DNA of 5,645 nucleotides from Candidatus Nomurabacteria bacterium. Its GTDB lineage: Bacteria > Patescibacteriota > Minisyncoccia > Phycocordibacterales > UBA9973. Under the pieces are notes generated by a model. That model saw nothing but the letters and a program-made list of their open reading frames with translations. It made no database searches and was not told the origin of the DNA. Each line of letters begins with the position of its first letter. Position 1 is the first letter of the stretch. Positions 5,078-5,645 of the stretch are shown piece after piece. Position numbers and translations under genes: made by a program. Location of the stretch: contig JAHFNN010000056.1 of the NCBI GenBank assembly GCA_023267315.1, positions 1 through 5,645 of the forward strand. The letters are read 5' to 3'.

Positions 5078-5645
5078 ATGGCTTCACTTTCATTTAAACC
5101 CAAACAAGTTACTAAAAAAATTCTTTCGCCACTTCAGGATCGCGCATTCGATGTGGTATTTAATCGTTTCGGTTTGGGTGAAGATAGTGAACGAAAGACA
5201 CTTGAAGCTATTGGTGAGAAATACGGCATCACTCGTGAACGTGTTCGTCAGATTGAAAACGTTGCACTTGCTGCTATCAAGAAAGCTGATACCTATAAAG
5301 AGACTGAAGCAGTATTTGATGAACTAAAAAAGATTGTACACTCACTTGGAGCTGTTGTTGCTGAAGAAGAATTACTCCAACATATTTCAAAAGACAAAGT
5401 TGTTCAGAATCACATCCATCTCTATCTCGTATTAGGTGATGAATTCAAGAAAGAAAAAGAAGATGAACATTTTAAGAATCGATGGATCGTTGATGAATCT
5501 ATTTCTCGCGAAGTCCATGATTCATTGAAAAAGCTTTTCTCAGCGTTGTCTGATGACGAACTTATCTCTGAGACTGAAATCATTAATCGATTTTTGGGTG
5601 AACTCAAAAATGTTGCGCAAGAATATCGAAATGAAGAAATTGCAC
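5078..5645 (+). CDS. Sigma-70 region 4 protein with probable HARE-HTH domain, 3' truncated
   Basis: The frame opens with ATG at 5078 and runs off the right edge, giving 189 complete codons. Residues 41-69 (TLEAIGEKYGITRERVRQIE and onward) match region 4.2 of sigma-70 factors, the helix-turn-helix that reads the -35 box, including the TRERVRQIE recognition helix. Residues about 17-40 resemble region 4.1. No region 2 or 3 precedes it: only about 16 residues, rich in lysine, lie upstream, so this is not a normal sigma factor. Residues about 74-150, with a winged-helix-like pattern (VFDELKKIVHSLGAVVAEEELLQ, then RWIVDE at 135-140 or so), resemble the HARE-HTH domain also found in the RNA polymerase delta subunit; this assignment is by eye. 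A charged helical region follows. It probably binds DNA or RNA polymerase and modulates transcription; its target is unknown. It has its own promoter and no Shine-Dalgarno, and an upstream in-frame start is not needed. Confidence 0.82.
   Translation, partial: MASLSFKPKQVTKKILSPLQDRAFDVVFNRFGLGEDSERKTLEAIGEKYGITRERVRQIENVALAAIKKADTYKETEAVFDELKKIVHSLGAVVAEEELLQHISKDKVVQNHIHLYLVLGDEFKKEKEDEHFKNRWIVDESISREVHDSLKKLFSALSDDELISETEIINRFLGELKNVAQEYRNEEIA

Noticed and set aside
1..5645. Recoded TGA, as in some CPR lineages
   Set aside because: All genes read through cleanly with the standard code. Tryptophan is encoded by TGG, and no in-frame TGA interrupts a conserved region.
1..5645. Mobile elements, CRISPR arrays, tRNA genes or a defence island
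   Set aside because: No long repeats, terminal inverted repeats, spaced repeat arrays, cloverleaf-like sequences or known defence domains are visible. The genes are core housekeeping functions apart from one unknown.

Overview
The window looks like a piece of a compact bacterial chromosome, most plausibly from the Patescibacteria (Candidate Phyla Radiation, Parcubacteria-like). This placement is an inference. It rests on moderately AT-rich DNA, the complete absence of Shine-Dalgarno sequences before all five visible start codons, an apparently leaderless frr, a minimal frr-rseP arrangement without the usual lipid genes between them, and a protein joining a sigma-70 region 4 to a probable HARE-type helix-turn-helix domain. 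No 16S gene or other decisive marker is present. The standard genetic code fits: the stops used are TAA and TAG, and no recoded TGA is needed.

Layout. Positions 2-2404 hold a plus-strand run of three genes: the 3' part of a clamp-loader delta' subunit (holB-like, cut by the left edge), ribosome recycling factor (frr) and a site-2 membrane protease (rseP). frr has its own extended -10 promoter, placed so that transcription should begin at or next to the ATG. rseP follows 19 bases after frr and probably shares its transcript. A long hairpin at 2423-2461 closes this unit and also serves the convergent minus-strand gene at 2484-3008, which encodes a 174-residue protein that I do not recognise with confidence.

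The minus-strand gene and typA are divergently transcribed from a 167-base intergenic region (3009-3175). It holds two good sigma-70 type promoters whose -35 boxes lie only 6 bases apart. typA (3176-4960) encodes the translational GTPase TypA/BipA, complete at 594 residues. After a 117-base gap with a strong promoter (perfect TTGACA), a gene for a sigma-region-4/HTH protein starts at 5078 and runs off the right edge.

Most of the window is core housekeeping: replication clamp loading, ribosome recycling, a translational GTPase, intramembrane proteolysis and a transcription-associated DNA-binding protein. I see no mobile element, CRISPR array, tRNA or rRNA. The points most worth following are the non-canonical initiation signals, the divergent promoter region with its spaced repeats, the orphan minus-strand gene, the sigma-region-4 protein and a divergent G5 motif in TypA. 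I do not see a convincing new multi-gene system here.
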